A stretch of DNA of 64,000 nt from Enterococcus faecalis (GTDB taxonomy: Bacteria > Bacillota > Bacilli > Lactobacillales > Enterococcaceae), in NCBI RefSeq assembly GCF_029024925.1, contig NZ_CP118962.1:284501-348500 (forward strand). Reading direction: 5' to 3'. The notes below the pieces were generated by a model. The model saw nothing but the letters and a program-made list of their open reading frames with translations. It made no database searches and was not told where the DNA came from. The translations under genes were made by a program, and so were the position numbers. Positions 17,735 to 25,213 of the stretch are shown piece by piece (the stretch's first letter is position 1; each line of letters opens with the position of its first letter).

Positions 17735-18675
17735 GTTTTTTCACAGATCCAAGTATTGATTTGAGTGCAAAGTTATTGGAAGTCCTTTACATTTTTATGG
17801 GGATTATCTTGTTATATACAAGTTTTCGTAGTTTTCGTGATAAAACCAATCAACATGCGTATGGGACTAGTTTATTCTGGGGAATTTTAGGAATCTTAAT
17901 CGGTTTTGGTCGGTTTATTCCACCAGTTGCCTGTGGCGTACTTATTTTTGTGATGACAATTCCGGCAATTCTTCAAAAAGTGACAAAAGGAGAAAGTCGC
18001 TTACCTTCGAAAGAATACATGGAAAAAATGTCTCAAAAATTAGGAATGAAGATTTTTATTCCCGCACTAAGTATCGGGGTTTTTGCAATTCTTTTTGCCA
18101 CATTGACTACTTTAGGAGCTTTAGTCGGTGTCGGTGTTGGTGTCTTTGTAGCGATTTTCATCATGATGTTCTTTTCTAAAAATAATACGCCGAAAGTATT
18201 TTTTGATGATGCGGCGGAAATGTTAGAAACAGTCGGTCCTCTTAGTACGTTGCCAATGCTATTAGCTTGTTTAGGTGCTGTTTTTACTAGCGCTGGTGTT
18301 GGTGAGATTATTTCAAAAGGGGTTAGTGCCGTAGTACCAGCAGGAAATGTCAATGTAGGGATTATTATTTATGCTGTGGGAATGGTTATTTTTACGGCTA
18401 TCATGGGCAATGCCTTTGCAGCAATAACCGTGATGACAGTCGGAATTGGTGTGCCGTTTGTCTTTTCTTTAGGTGCAGATCCCGCATTAGTTGGGATGGT
18501 TGCCTTAACATGTGGTTTTTGTGGTACACTGTTAACACCGATGGCTGCGAACTTTAATATCGTACCTGTAGCCATGTTGGAAATGAAAGATAAGTACGGC
18601 GTCATTAAAAATCAATTGCCGATTGCACTTTTCATGTTAATTTTCCAAATTGTTTATATGATTCTATTCAAATAA
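17731..18675 (+). CDS. DUF979 membrane protein
   Basis: 314-aa polytopic protein; the ATG overlaps the stop of the DUF969 gene (translational coupling). About eight to nine helices, with a LIGFGRFIPPVACGVL segment near residues 53-68 and a CGFCGTLLTPMAANFNIVP segment near 264-282, reminiscent of carrier re-entrant loops. Likely forms one transporter with the DUF969 protein. Substrate unknown. Confidence 0.8.
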   Translation: MSFFTDPSIDLSAKLLEVLYIFMGIILLYTSFRSFRDKTNQHAYGTSLFWGILGILIGFGRFIPPVACGVLIFVMTIPAILQKVTKGESRLPSKEYMEKMSQKLGMKIFIPALSIGVFAILFATLTTLGALVGVGVGVFVAIFIMMFFSKNNTPKVFFDDAAEMLETVGPLSTLPMLLACLGAVFTSAGVGEIISKGVSAVVPAGNVNVGIIIYAVGMVIFTAIMGNAFAAITVMTVGIGVPFVFSLGADPALVGMVALTCGFCGTLLTPMAANFNIVPVAMLEMKDKYGVIKNQLPIALFMLIFQIVYMILFK

Positions 18676-18690
18676 GAAAGGATGATCGAA

Positions 18691-19332
18691 ATGAAAGTTG
18701 TCGTTACTGGCTTTGATCCATTTGGAGGAGAAGCAATCAATCCTGCCTTTGAAGCAGTCAAAAAATTACCTGCTGAAATTGCAGGAGCTGAAATTATTAA
18801 AGTTGAGGTGCCAACTGTTTTTGGCACTAGTGGTGAAAAAGTGGCTGAAGCAATTGAAACCCATCAACCAGATATGGTGATTTGTGTTGGACAAGCAGGC
18901 GGCCGTCAAACAGTCACTGTTGAAAAAGTGGCGATTAATTTAGCGGAAGCGCGTATCCCGGATAATGCAGGACAACAACCAAGCGATGTGCCGTTGGTTG
19001 AAGATGGAGCAACAGCCTATTTTACAAATTTACCGATTAAAGCGATGGTAAAAAATTGTCATGACCATCAATTACCTGCAGCGATTTCTTATACAGCAGG
19101 AACCTTTGTATGTAATGATATTATGTATCACTTACTACACTTAATTAACACTAAATATCCAACTATTCGTGGCGGATTTATTCATGTTCCGTTCCTACCA
19201 GAACAAACAATTGATAAACCAACGTTTGCTTCTATGTCATTAGAAGCAATCACAGATTCTTTGTTCTATATGATTGAAGCAGCAGTAAAAACGCAAGAAG
19301 ATATTCAACTACAAGGTGGCACAACCCATTAA
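18691..19332 (+). CDS. pcp: pyrrolidone-carboxylate (pyroglutamyl) peptidase
   Basis: 213-aa cysteine peptidase (C15) removing N-terminal pyroglutamate. The ATG at 18691 is chosen over 18682, which overlaps the ribosome site AGAAAGGA. The catalytic triad is E78 (VEKVAIN), C141 (TFVCND) and H165 (FIHVPF); the spacings of 63 and 24 residues equal those of the canonical E81-C144-H168. VTGFDPFGG is at the N-terminus. Cytosolic; its product 5-oxoproline plus shortened peptide fits a role with the upstream carrier pair. Confidence 0.96.
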   Translation: MKVVVTGFDPFGGEAINPAFEAVKKLPAEIAGAEIIKVEVPTVFGTSGEKVAEAIETHQPDMVICVGQAGGRQTVTVEKVAINLAEARIPDNAGQQPSDVPLVEDGATAYFTNLPIKAMVKNCHDHQLPAAISYTAGTFVCNDIMYHLLHLINTKYPTIRGGFIHVPFLPEQTIDKPTFASMSLEAITDSLFYMIEAAVKTQEDIQLQGGTTH

Positions 19333-19339
19333 TTAACAG

Positions 19340-19376
19340 GCGCTTTCGTGAGAACGGAGGCGCTTTTCTATTTTTA
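19340..19376 (+). terminator. terminator after pcp
   Basis: 10-bp stem with G-U pairs (19340-19349 with 19354-19363), GAGA-type loop, then a T-rich tail. Confidence 0.75.
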
Positions 19377-19432
19377 CAAAAAGAAAAAGTAATTTTTGTT
19401 GGCGTGTGAAAAAATTTTTTATACTATTTTCG

Positions 19433-19668
19433 TTGACAAGTCGGTTTCTTCTTGGTATATTGAGATTCATAAATTATTAGCCCAGTAGGAAATAGATGTT
19501 TTGTTCAGAAAGTCGATGGTTGCTGCGAATCGATCAAGTCTATTTGTGAATTACACTAATAAGTAGTAACAATTACATAATACATAAGCGAGAAGCAAGT
19601 AAGCTTCTAATTAAGGTGGTACCGCGGAGAGATTCGTCCTTATTCTTTAAGGATGAATCTCTCTTTTT
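19433..19668 (+). promoter_or_regulatory. promoter and tyrosine T-box riboswitch
   Basis: TTGACA (19433) and TATATT (19456) with 17-bp spacing. In stem I, helices TTATTAG/CTAATAA (lower) and AAATAGA/TCTATTT (upper) flank a loop with AGTA on the 5' side and GTGAAT-TAC-A on the 3' side, so the specifier is TAC (Tyr) at 19552-19554. T-box AGGTGGTACCGCG at 19614-19626; terminator arms 19627-19642 and 19648-19663 plus a T-run. TTA (Leu) one base earlier is less likely because the base after the specifier is normally a purine. Confidence 0.88.
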
Positions 19669-19775
19669 ATGTAGCTTTAGGAGGCGTTTTCAATGAGTTG
19701 TGGAGGGGTTATTCGTTATCATAAGATCCTTTAATGTCAGAGTATTCAGAAAAAAGATTAGAGGAGAGTAACGAA

Positions 19776-21179
19776 ATGAAAGAAAAACAGAAAAAGAAGA
19801 CCGTGAGTGTTCGAGAAGCAAGTATCGTGTTATTAATTATTGTGGCAGCTATTGCAACAGGAGTAATTGGCTTAAAGATATCGCCAAATATTACTATTTT
19901 GTTTGTGATTGCATTGATTTTAGGCTACGCAATGTTTCGTAAAGTACCATTTGATCAAATGCATAAAGGGATTGTTGATGGCTTGAAGCCAGGGATTATT
20001 CCAATTTTTATTTTTATTTTAGTGGGTGCATTGATTGCCGTTTGGATTCAAGCAGGAATTATTCCAACGATTATGGTTTTTGGTTTTAAAATGATTAGTG
20101 TTAAATGGTTTGTGCCGTCAGTTTTTATTGTCTGTGCGATTGTCGGCAGTGCAGTAGGTAGTGCTTTTACAGTGATGTCAACAATTGGAATTGCCTTTTT
20201 CGGTATTGGCAGTACCTTAGGGTTAAATCCTGCTTTAGTTGTGGGTGCGATTGTTTCTGGTTCAGTTTTTGGTGATAAAATGTCACCTTTATCAGAATCA
20301 ACAAACTTAGCCGCAGCGATTGTTGAAGCGGATTTGTTTAAACATATAAAAAACTTGATGTGGTCGACTGTACCAGCATTTATCGTCTCTTTAATCTTGT
20401 TTATGATTTTAGGACAAACGTACGCGAATACAAGTCTGACAGAAGTAGTTCAAGTTATTCAAGTATTGGAAGACCACTTTACCATTTCAATTTGGTCATT
20501 GTTACCATTAGCCTTAATGTTAATCTGTGCCTGGCGCAAAATTCCAGCGATTATCACGATTTTGTTGAACATTATTGTGGCAGTAATTATGATTATTATT
20601 CAAAATCCGAAAGTATCGTTGCAGGCATTAGGAAACACGTTGGAAAATGGGTTTGTTTCTCAAACGGGGAACGCACAAATTGATCAATTATTAAGTCGTG
20701 GCGGGATTATGAGTATGATGCCGACTGTGGCACTTATTATTCTAACGTTGTCTCTAGGTGGCTTATTAATGGAATTAGGATTGATTTCTGCGGTCATGGA
20801 AGTTGTTTCGCAGAAAATGAGCAGTACACCGAAATTGATTTTATCAACGTTATTAACAGGAATTGGCGTAAATATTTTTATTGGTGAACAATTCCTATCG
20901 GTTATTTTACCAGGGAATGCCTTTAAAGAAGTTTACAAAAAAGAAGGTTTGGATCCGACTGTTTTAGGCAGAACCTTGGAGGATGGTGGGACGGTTATTA
21001 ACTACCTCATTCCTTGGGGGATTGCAGGTAGCTTCGTAGCGGGGACCTTTGGCGTACCAACGTTGACTTACTTACCATTTGTTTTCTTTAGCTTATTATC
21101 GCCTGTCTTCTCAATGGTCAGTGCATTTACTGGTTTAGGAATTAAGCGGTTATCAGCAGAACCTGTTACCGAAAAATAG
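19776..21179 (+). CDS. NhaC-family antiporter-like carrier, predicted tyrosine transporter
   Basis: 467 aa from ATG 19776 (GAGGAGAG seven bases upstream). Twelve or so helices; NhaC-family hallmarks SVFGDKMSPLSESTNLAA (residues ~166-183) and GINIFIGEQ-like GVNIFIGEQFLSVILPG near 376-392. The Tyr T-box in the leader implies expression on tyrosine starvation, so tyrosine import is more plausible than sodium/proton homeostasis. This matches the known pattern of NhaC-like genes under amino-acid T-boxes in Firmicutes; biochemical specificity is inferred. Confidence 0.82.
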   Translation: MKEKQKKKTVSVREASIVLLIIVAAIATGVIGLKISPNITILFVIALILGYAMFRKVPFDQMHKGIVDGLKPGIIPIFIFILVGALIAVWIQAGIIPTIMVFGFKMISVKWFVPSVFIVCAIVGSAVGSAFTVMSTIGIAFFGIGSTLGLNPALVVGAIVSGSVFGDKMSPLSESTNLAAAIVEADLFKHIKNLMWSTVPAFIVSLILFMILGQTYANTSLTEVVQVIQVLEDHFTISIWSLLPLALMLICAWRKIPAIITILLNIIVAVIMIIIQNPKVSLQALGNTLENGFVSQTGNAQIDQLLSRGGIMSMMPTVALIILTLSLGGLLMELGLISAVMEVVSQKMSSTPKLILSTLLTGIGVNIFIGEQFLSVILPGNAFKEVYKKEGLDPTVLGRTLEDGGTVINYLIPWGIAGSFVAGTFGVPTLTYLPFVFFSLLSPVFSMVSAFTGLGIKRLSAEPVTEK

Positions 21180-21189
21180 ATTGATTAAA

Positions 21190-21246
21190 ATAGAACAGTT
21201 GATGGGGAATACTGTAGTTTCTCCCTGTCAATTGTTCTATTTTTCT
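21190..21246 (+). terminator. terminator after the tyrosine transporter
   Basis: AATAGAACA-TTGA and TCAA-TGTTCTATT arms pair around a G/C-rich inner stem; TTTTTCTT follows. Confidence 0.8.
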
Positions 21247-21257
21247 TGTAAAAAAGG

Positions 21258-21311
21258 TTGCATTTTTAGAAAGAAACAGTTATAGTTGACTAGTCAATTG
21301 TTGACGAGTCA
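21258..21311 (+). promoter_or_regulatory. marR promoter with tandem operator
   Basis: TTGCAT (21258) and TATAGT (21281) with 17-bp spacing. A perfect 12-bp palindrome TTGACTAGTCAA (21286-21297) touches the -10, and a second TTGACGAGTCA half-site pair follows at 21301-21311. The placement suits autorepression by the MarR protein encoded directly downstream. Confidence 0.75.
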
Positions 21312-21330
21312 TCTTTTTAAGGAGGAAACT

Positions 21331-21765
21331 ATGTCGTTATCATTACGGGAAGTCAGCCAATTATTATGTCAGTTAAAGGTATTAGATCAAAAAATTACCA
21401 AAGTTTTTGAAGAGCAAGTTGGCTTGAGTTTGACTCGTTATGAGTTGCTGATGATTTTAAAAGAACGTCAGCCGTGTCTTCAAACGGAGATTCAAGAACA
21501 CTTAAAAATCGATAGTGGTGCGGTCACTCGCCATTTGAAAATTTTAGAAGAGAAACAGTATGTGACACGACAGCGAAATCCAGAAAATAATCGGGAAGTG
21601 CTAGTGCATTTAACAGAAAAAGCACAACAAGAACTACAGCAATGCACAGCCAAGCAACAAACGGTAACAGAAATTATTCCCAGTACATTTACAAAGGACG
21701 ACTGTCGCCAATTAAAAGAACTTTTGACAAAACTAGATCAAAGCATTACAACGAAAGAGGTATGA
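21331..21765 (+). CDS. MarR-family transcriptional regulator
   Basis: 144-aa winged-helix regulator. ATG 21331 follows AAGGAGGAAACT; an upstream in-frame start (21286) lies inside the operator and is rejected. The recognition helix region (TEIQEHLKIDSGAVTRHLKIL) and the wing with RNPENNREVLVHLT are typical. It probably controls itself and the nitroreductase 4 bp downstream, responding to an electrophile, oxidant or phenolic ligand. Cys residues are present (residues 11, 48, 99 and 123 approximately), so redox sensing is possible but unproven. Confidence 0.88.
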   Translation: MSLSLREVSQLLCQLKVLDQKITKVFEEQVGLSLTRYELLMILKERQPCLQTEIQEHLKIDSGAVTRHLKILEEKQYVTRQRNPENNREVLVHLTEKAQQELQQCTAKQQTVTEIIPSTFTKDDCRQLKELLTKLDQSITTKEV

Positions 21766-21769
21766 TAGA

Positions 21770-22405
21770 ATGACAACATATACAACGAATGATTTTTCAG
21801 AGATTGTTTTTGGCCGCAAATCGGTTCGGGTGTACGATGAAACCCATAAAATTTCTCATGAAGAAATGTTAACAATGATTCAAGAAGCGACCACTGCCCC
21901 TTCTTCTGTTAACATGCAGCCATGGCGTTTTGTCGTAGTGGAAAGTGAAGCAGGCAAAGAAAAATTAAAACCCTTAATTCGCTTTAATACGCGTCAAAAT
22001 GAAACATCTTCTGCAATGCTCTTAATTTTTGGTGATTTAAACTGCCATGAGCGAGGAGAGGAGATTTACAATCAAGCCTATGCTAGTGGTAAAATGCCTA
22101 AAGAAGTACGGGACCAACAATTAGCAGCCATTATTCCCCATTATGAAAGTTTAAGTAGAGAACAAATGAATGACATCGTAAAAATTGATGCGAGTTTAGC
22201 AGCTATGCAATTTATGTTAGTGGCCCGAGCTCACGGATATGAAACAAATCCAATCGGTGGTTTTGAAGCGGAAAAATTAGCCGAAACATTTGGTTTAGAT
22301 CAAGAGCGCTATGTCCCAGTAATGATTTTATCTGTGGGTAAGGGCATGGAAACTGGCTATGAATCTGTTCGTTTAGCACCAGAAAAAATCACGACATTTG
22401 AATAG
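21770..22405 (+). CDS. nitroreductase-family FMN oxidoreductase
   Basis: 211 aa. Family signatures: the FGRKSVRVYDETHKIS start, TTAPSSVNMQPWRFVVV (residues ~42-58) for FMN binding, and the C-terminal YETNPIGGFEAEKLAETFGL. Co-transcribed with marR (4-bp gap), which suggests an inducible detoxification role towards quinones or nitro compounds. Physiological substrate unknown. Confidence 0.88.
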   Translation: MTTYTTNDFSEIVFGRKSVRVYDETHKISHEEMLTMIQEATTAPSSVNMQPWRFVVVESEAGKEKLKPLIRFNTRQNETSSAMLLIFGDLNCHERGEEIYNQAYASGKMPKEVRDQQLAAIIPHYESLSREQMNDIVKIDASLAAMQFMLVARAHGYETNPIGGFEAEKLAETFGLDQERYVPVMILSVGKGMETGYESVRLAPEKITTFE

Positions 22406-22410
22406 GCAAT

Positions 22411-22486
22411 AAAAAATGACGGCGTACGCTTGCATTAACCAACGATCTTAAAGAAAGTTGGCTAATGCAACAGCGATGCCGTCATT
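22411..22486 (-). terminator. unusually long terminator of the HAD gene
   Basis: Arms 22415-22443 and 22457-22486 match over about 27 of 30 positions. On the minus strand the stem is followed by six T. The right arm lies inside the last codons of the HAD gene, so the coding end doubles as half of the hairpin. Confidence 0.85.
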
Positions 22487-23281
22487 GTCGTTGGATAAAG
22501 TGACTTCCGTTGCGATGCTTTTAAGCTCGTCAACGGCGTTTTCCATAGCAATCCCCGTGCCGGCCCATTCCAACATAGTATAGTCGTTGTGACCATCACC
22601 AAAAGCAATTACTTCTTCAGCAGTTATGCCTAACTGTAGGGTTAGTTTTTCTAAAGAACGCGCTTTATCAATATTTTTTGCGGTAAATTCAAAATAGAAA
22701 GGAGCGGAAAAAGCAGCGGTGACGGTTTCTTTGAAAGGCGCGTAGATGGCCTCATGATATTTTTGTAAATAGGCGGGTTCACCAGCAATTAAAATTTTGT
22801 TCAAGGGAAAGTTTAGTCTGGCGGCTAAATCATGCCACTCACATAATTGAAAGTTGCCGCCCCGTGATTCATATTCAATAATATTAAAATCACCAGTCTC
22901 TAAATGTAAGGTGTTATGAAAAACATCATTGACATACATAAATGTTTCATCATTAATCATTGGAATTACGTCAAATTGTTTCAAATGTTCTAAAATTTGT
23001 TGACTCAATGATTTTGAAATTGTCTGGTTAAATAGTTGTTGCTGACTGCCATGATGGGTGACACAAGCGCCGTTATAGGAAAGTAAGTGTCCATTATAAT
23101 GAGCCATCTCCAATTCATCTGCTAAGGGCCGCATACCGTTAGTCGGGCGGCCAGAAGCCAAAATCAGTGAGAGGCCTTGTTTTTGTGCAGCTACTAATGC
23201 TTGTCGCGTTTTTGGTGAAATCTTTTTTTCTGAAGTTAATAAGGTGCCATCAATATCCATTACAATTGTTTTGATTGCCAT
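22448..23281 (-). CDS. Cof-type HAD-superfamily phosphatase
   Basis: 277 aa, ATG 23281 with TTGGAGG upstream. HAD motif I DIDGTLL (residues 9-15), motif II LASGRPT, a Cof-type cap domain, motif III Lys in the NIDKARSLEKL region, and motif IV GDGHNDYTML. Such enzymes dephosphorylate sugar phosphates, FMN/PLP or nucleotide intermediates in the cytosol. Divergent from the mannitol-type PTS gene; a sugar-phosphate detoxification role is possible but not shown. Confidence 0.9.
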   Translation of the reverse strand: MAIKTIVMDIDGTLLTSEKKISPKTRQALVAAQKQGLSLILASGRPTNGMRPLADELEMAHYNGHLLSYNGACVTHHGSQQQLFNQTISKSLSQQILEHLKQFDVIPMINDETFMYVNDVFHNTLHLETGDFNIIEYESRGGNFQLCEWHDLAARLNFPLNKILIAGEPAYLQKYHEAIYAPFKETVTAAFSAPFYFEFTAKNIDKARSLEKLTLQLGITAEEVIAFGDGHNDYTMLEWAGTGIAMENAVDELKSIATEVTLSNDNDGIAVALANFL

Positions 23282-23338
23282 AATTGGCCTCCAATCCGAA
23301 GAGTTTCTTTCTTTTAGTATAAAAGTTTTTTCTATTAA

Positions 23339-23352
23339 TGTAAACGGATTCT
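23339..23352 (+). promoter_or_regulatory. cre-like site in the HAD/PTS divergent region
   Basis: TGTAAACGGATTCT matches the CcpA cre consensus TGWAANCGNTNWCA at 12 of 14 positions. A TATAAT at 23415-23420 is the likely -10 for the PTS operon; its -35 is weak, suggesting an activated promoter (MtlR). Confidence 0.45.
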
Positions 23353-23464
23353 CTTGTGAGGTGTATAAAAGAATTATTTTACAAAAATCTATACTATTTT
23401 TTTGTGAAATTTCATATAATAGAAGTATTCTAATTATCTACATAGAGAGCGAGGGACAAGGAAT

Positions 23465-25213
23465 ATGAAGGAAAAAGAAATGCATTCGCTCTTTTTTAAA
23501 CATAAGTTTGTGAAAGTAACTCCCTATTTACGTCGTTTTGGTCATCGTTTGAGTGGGATGATTATGCCAAATTTGAGTATTTTTATTGCGTGGAGCTTAT
23601 TGTCTTTGGTGGCTGGCTATACGACTGGGAATCTACGGCTAGCTCTTTCTGAAGTCGAAACGATAATGATTCGAGTTGTTTTACCGATTCTAATTGGTTT
23701 TACAGGCGGAAAAATGTTCGAGGAACAACGTGGCGGCGTTGTTGCTGCTATTGCGACAGTGGGCGTGATTGTTTCCACAGATGTTCCACAGTTGTTTGGT
23801 GCTATGTTTATTGGCCCTTTAGCAGGATATACTTTCGCCAAAATTGAACAAATTCTCTTACCGAAAGTTAAAGAAGGCTATGAGATGCTGACTAAAAACT
23901 TTTTAGCAGGAATTGTGGGAGGACTGCTTTGCTGTTTTGGTATTCTGGTTGTAGCTCCTGCTGTTGAAAGTGCTAGTTTTTGGCTGTATCAATTTTCTTC
24001 TTGGTTAATTGAAGCCAATCTTTTACCATTGGTTCACGTTTTCTTAGAGCCCTTAAAAGTGTTATTTTTTAATAATGCGATTAACCATGGCTTATTAACG
24101 CCTCTAGGTTTAGAAGGTGCTAGTCAAACAGGTCAGTCCATTTTATTTCTATTGGAAACAAATCCTGGACCAGGCGTGGGCGTTTTGGTTGCTTTTCTGC
24201 TGTTTGGGCCTGTAGGACAACGAAAAACAGCAGGAGGTGCCACCATGATTCAACTGATTGGGGGCATTCATGAAATTTATTTTCCGTTTGTTTTGATGGA
24301 CCCGCGCTTATTTTTAGCAGTAATTGCTGGAGGAATGAGTGGTACGCTTGTTTTTCAAATATTTAATGTGGGTCTAAGTGCTCCAGCTTCGCCAGGTTCA
24401 TTGGTTGCGATTTTAGCCAATGCCCCGACTGATGCGAGGCTGGCGGTTTTTAGCGGAATTTTTGTTAGCTTTCTGTGCTCTTTTGCAATAGCAAGCTTGT
24501 TATTAAAACGTCAACGAGGAATTGAACCAGTTTCAATGATAAAGATGAAGGAGAAGGAGGAAGACCAAGTGGAAACAGTCACACCTAACTATCAGCAAAT
24601 TTTATTTGTTTGTGATGCAGGAATGGGCTCAAGTGCCATGGGGGCTAGCTTGCTGAGCCGACAATTAAAAGCTGTGGACTTGGAGATACCTGTGACTTAC
24701 CAGTCCGTTCATCAGATGAAGTGGCAGCCTAAGACATTAGTGGTCATTCAAGCAGAATTGAAACAGTTAGCACAAAAGTACGTCCCAGAAAAGGATATGG
24801 TGAGTGTTCAAAATTTTTTAGAAATTAAATCCTATTACCCGCAAGTTTTAGCCAAACTGACTGCTTCTTCTCAAGAGCAATCTTCACTTGGTTCAGAGTC
24901 TACTGGAACGAACCCGACCAAACAAATACAGAAGCTTGTTTTTTTATATGCCAAGAATGTTCGAGGATCGCAAACAATGGGAATGGAATTATTGCGGCAA
25001 CAAGCGGCGAAACAAGGAGTCGCGATTGAAGTATCTAAAGAACCACTGGAAACAGTCTTTTTTACCAAGGAGACAACCTACGTAGTGACTCGTGAACTGG
25101 CGCAAGCCTATCATTTAGATCTAACGCAACAAAATTTATACGTAGTTACTAGTTTTTTGAATAAGAAAGAGTATCAAGAATGGCTGGAAGGAGGAGCTGA
25201 TAGATGTTTTTAA
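23465..25213 (+). CDS. mannitol-type PTS EIICB with an extra degenerate IIB domain
   Basis: 582 aa. EIIC (~20-350) has the mannitol-family NNAINHGLLTPLG and [10 protein letters not shown] motifs. A IIB domain follows with active-site C383 (CDAGMGSS). A second IIB-like domain (~480-575) keeps the GSQTMGME core but has Ala where Cys is expected. ATG 23465 is used; ATG 23480 (MHSLFFKHK) has a comparable ribosome site. It overlaps mtlR by 10 bp. The substrate may be mannitol or another hexitol; the module has no dehydrogenase of its own. Confidence 0.85.
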   Translation: MKEKEMHSLFFKHKFVKVTPYLRRFGHRLSGMIMPNLSIFIAWSLLSLVAGYTTGNLRLALSEVETIMIRVVLPILIGFTGGKMFEEQRGGVVAAIATVGVIVSTDVPQLFGAMFIGPLAGYTFAKIEQILLPKVKEGYEMLTKNFLAGIVGGLLCCFGILVVAPAVESASFWLYQFSSWLIEANLLPLVHVFLEPLKVLFFNNAINHGLLTPLGLEGASQTGQSILFLLETNPGPGVGVLVAFLLFGPVGQRKTAGGATMIQLIGGIHEIYFPFVLMDPRLFLAVIAGGMSGTLVFQIFNVGLSAPASPGSLVAILANAPTDARLAVFSGIFVSFLCSFAIASLLLKRQRGIEPVSMIKMKEKEEDQVETVTPNYQQILFVCDAGMGSSAMGASLLSRQLKAVDLEIPVTYQSVHQMKWQPKTLVVIQAELKQLAQKYVPEKDMVSVQNFLEIKSYYPQVLAKLTASSQEQSSLGSESTGTNPTKQIQKLVFLYAKNVRGSQTMGMELLRQQAAKQGVAIEVSKEPLETVFFTKETTYVVTRELAQAYHLDLTQQNLYVVTSFLNKKEYQEWLEGGADRCF

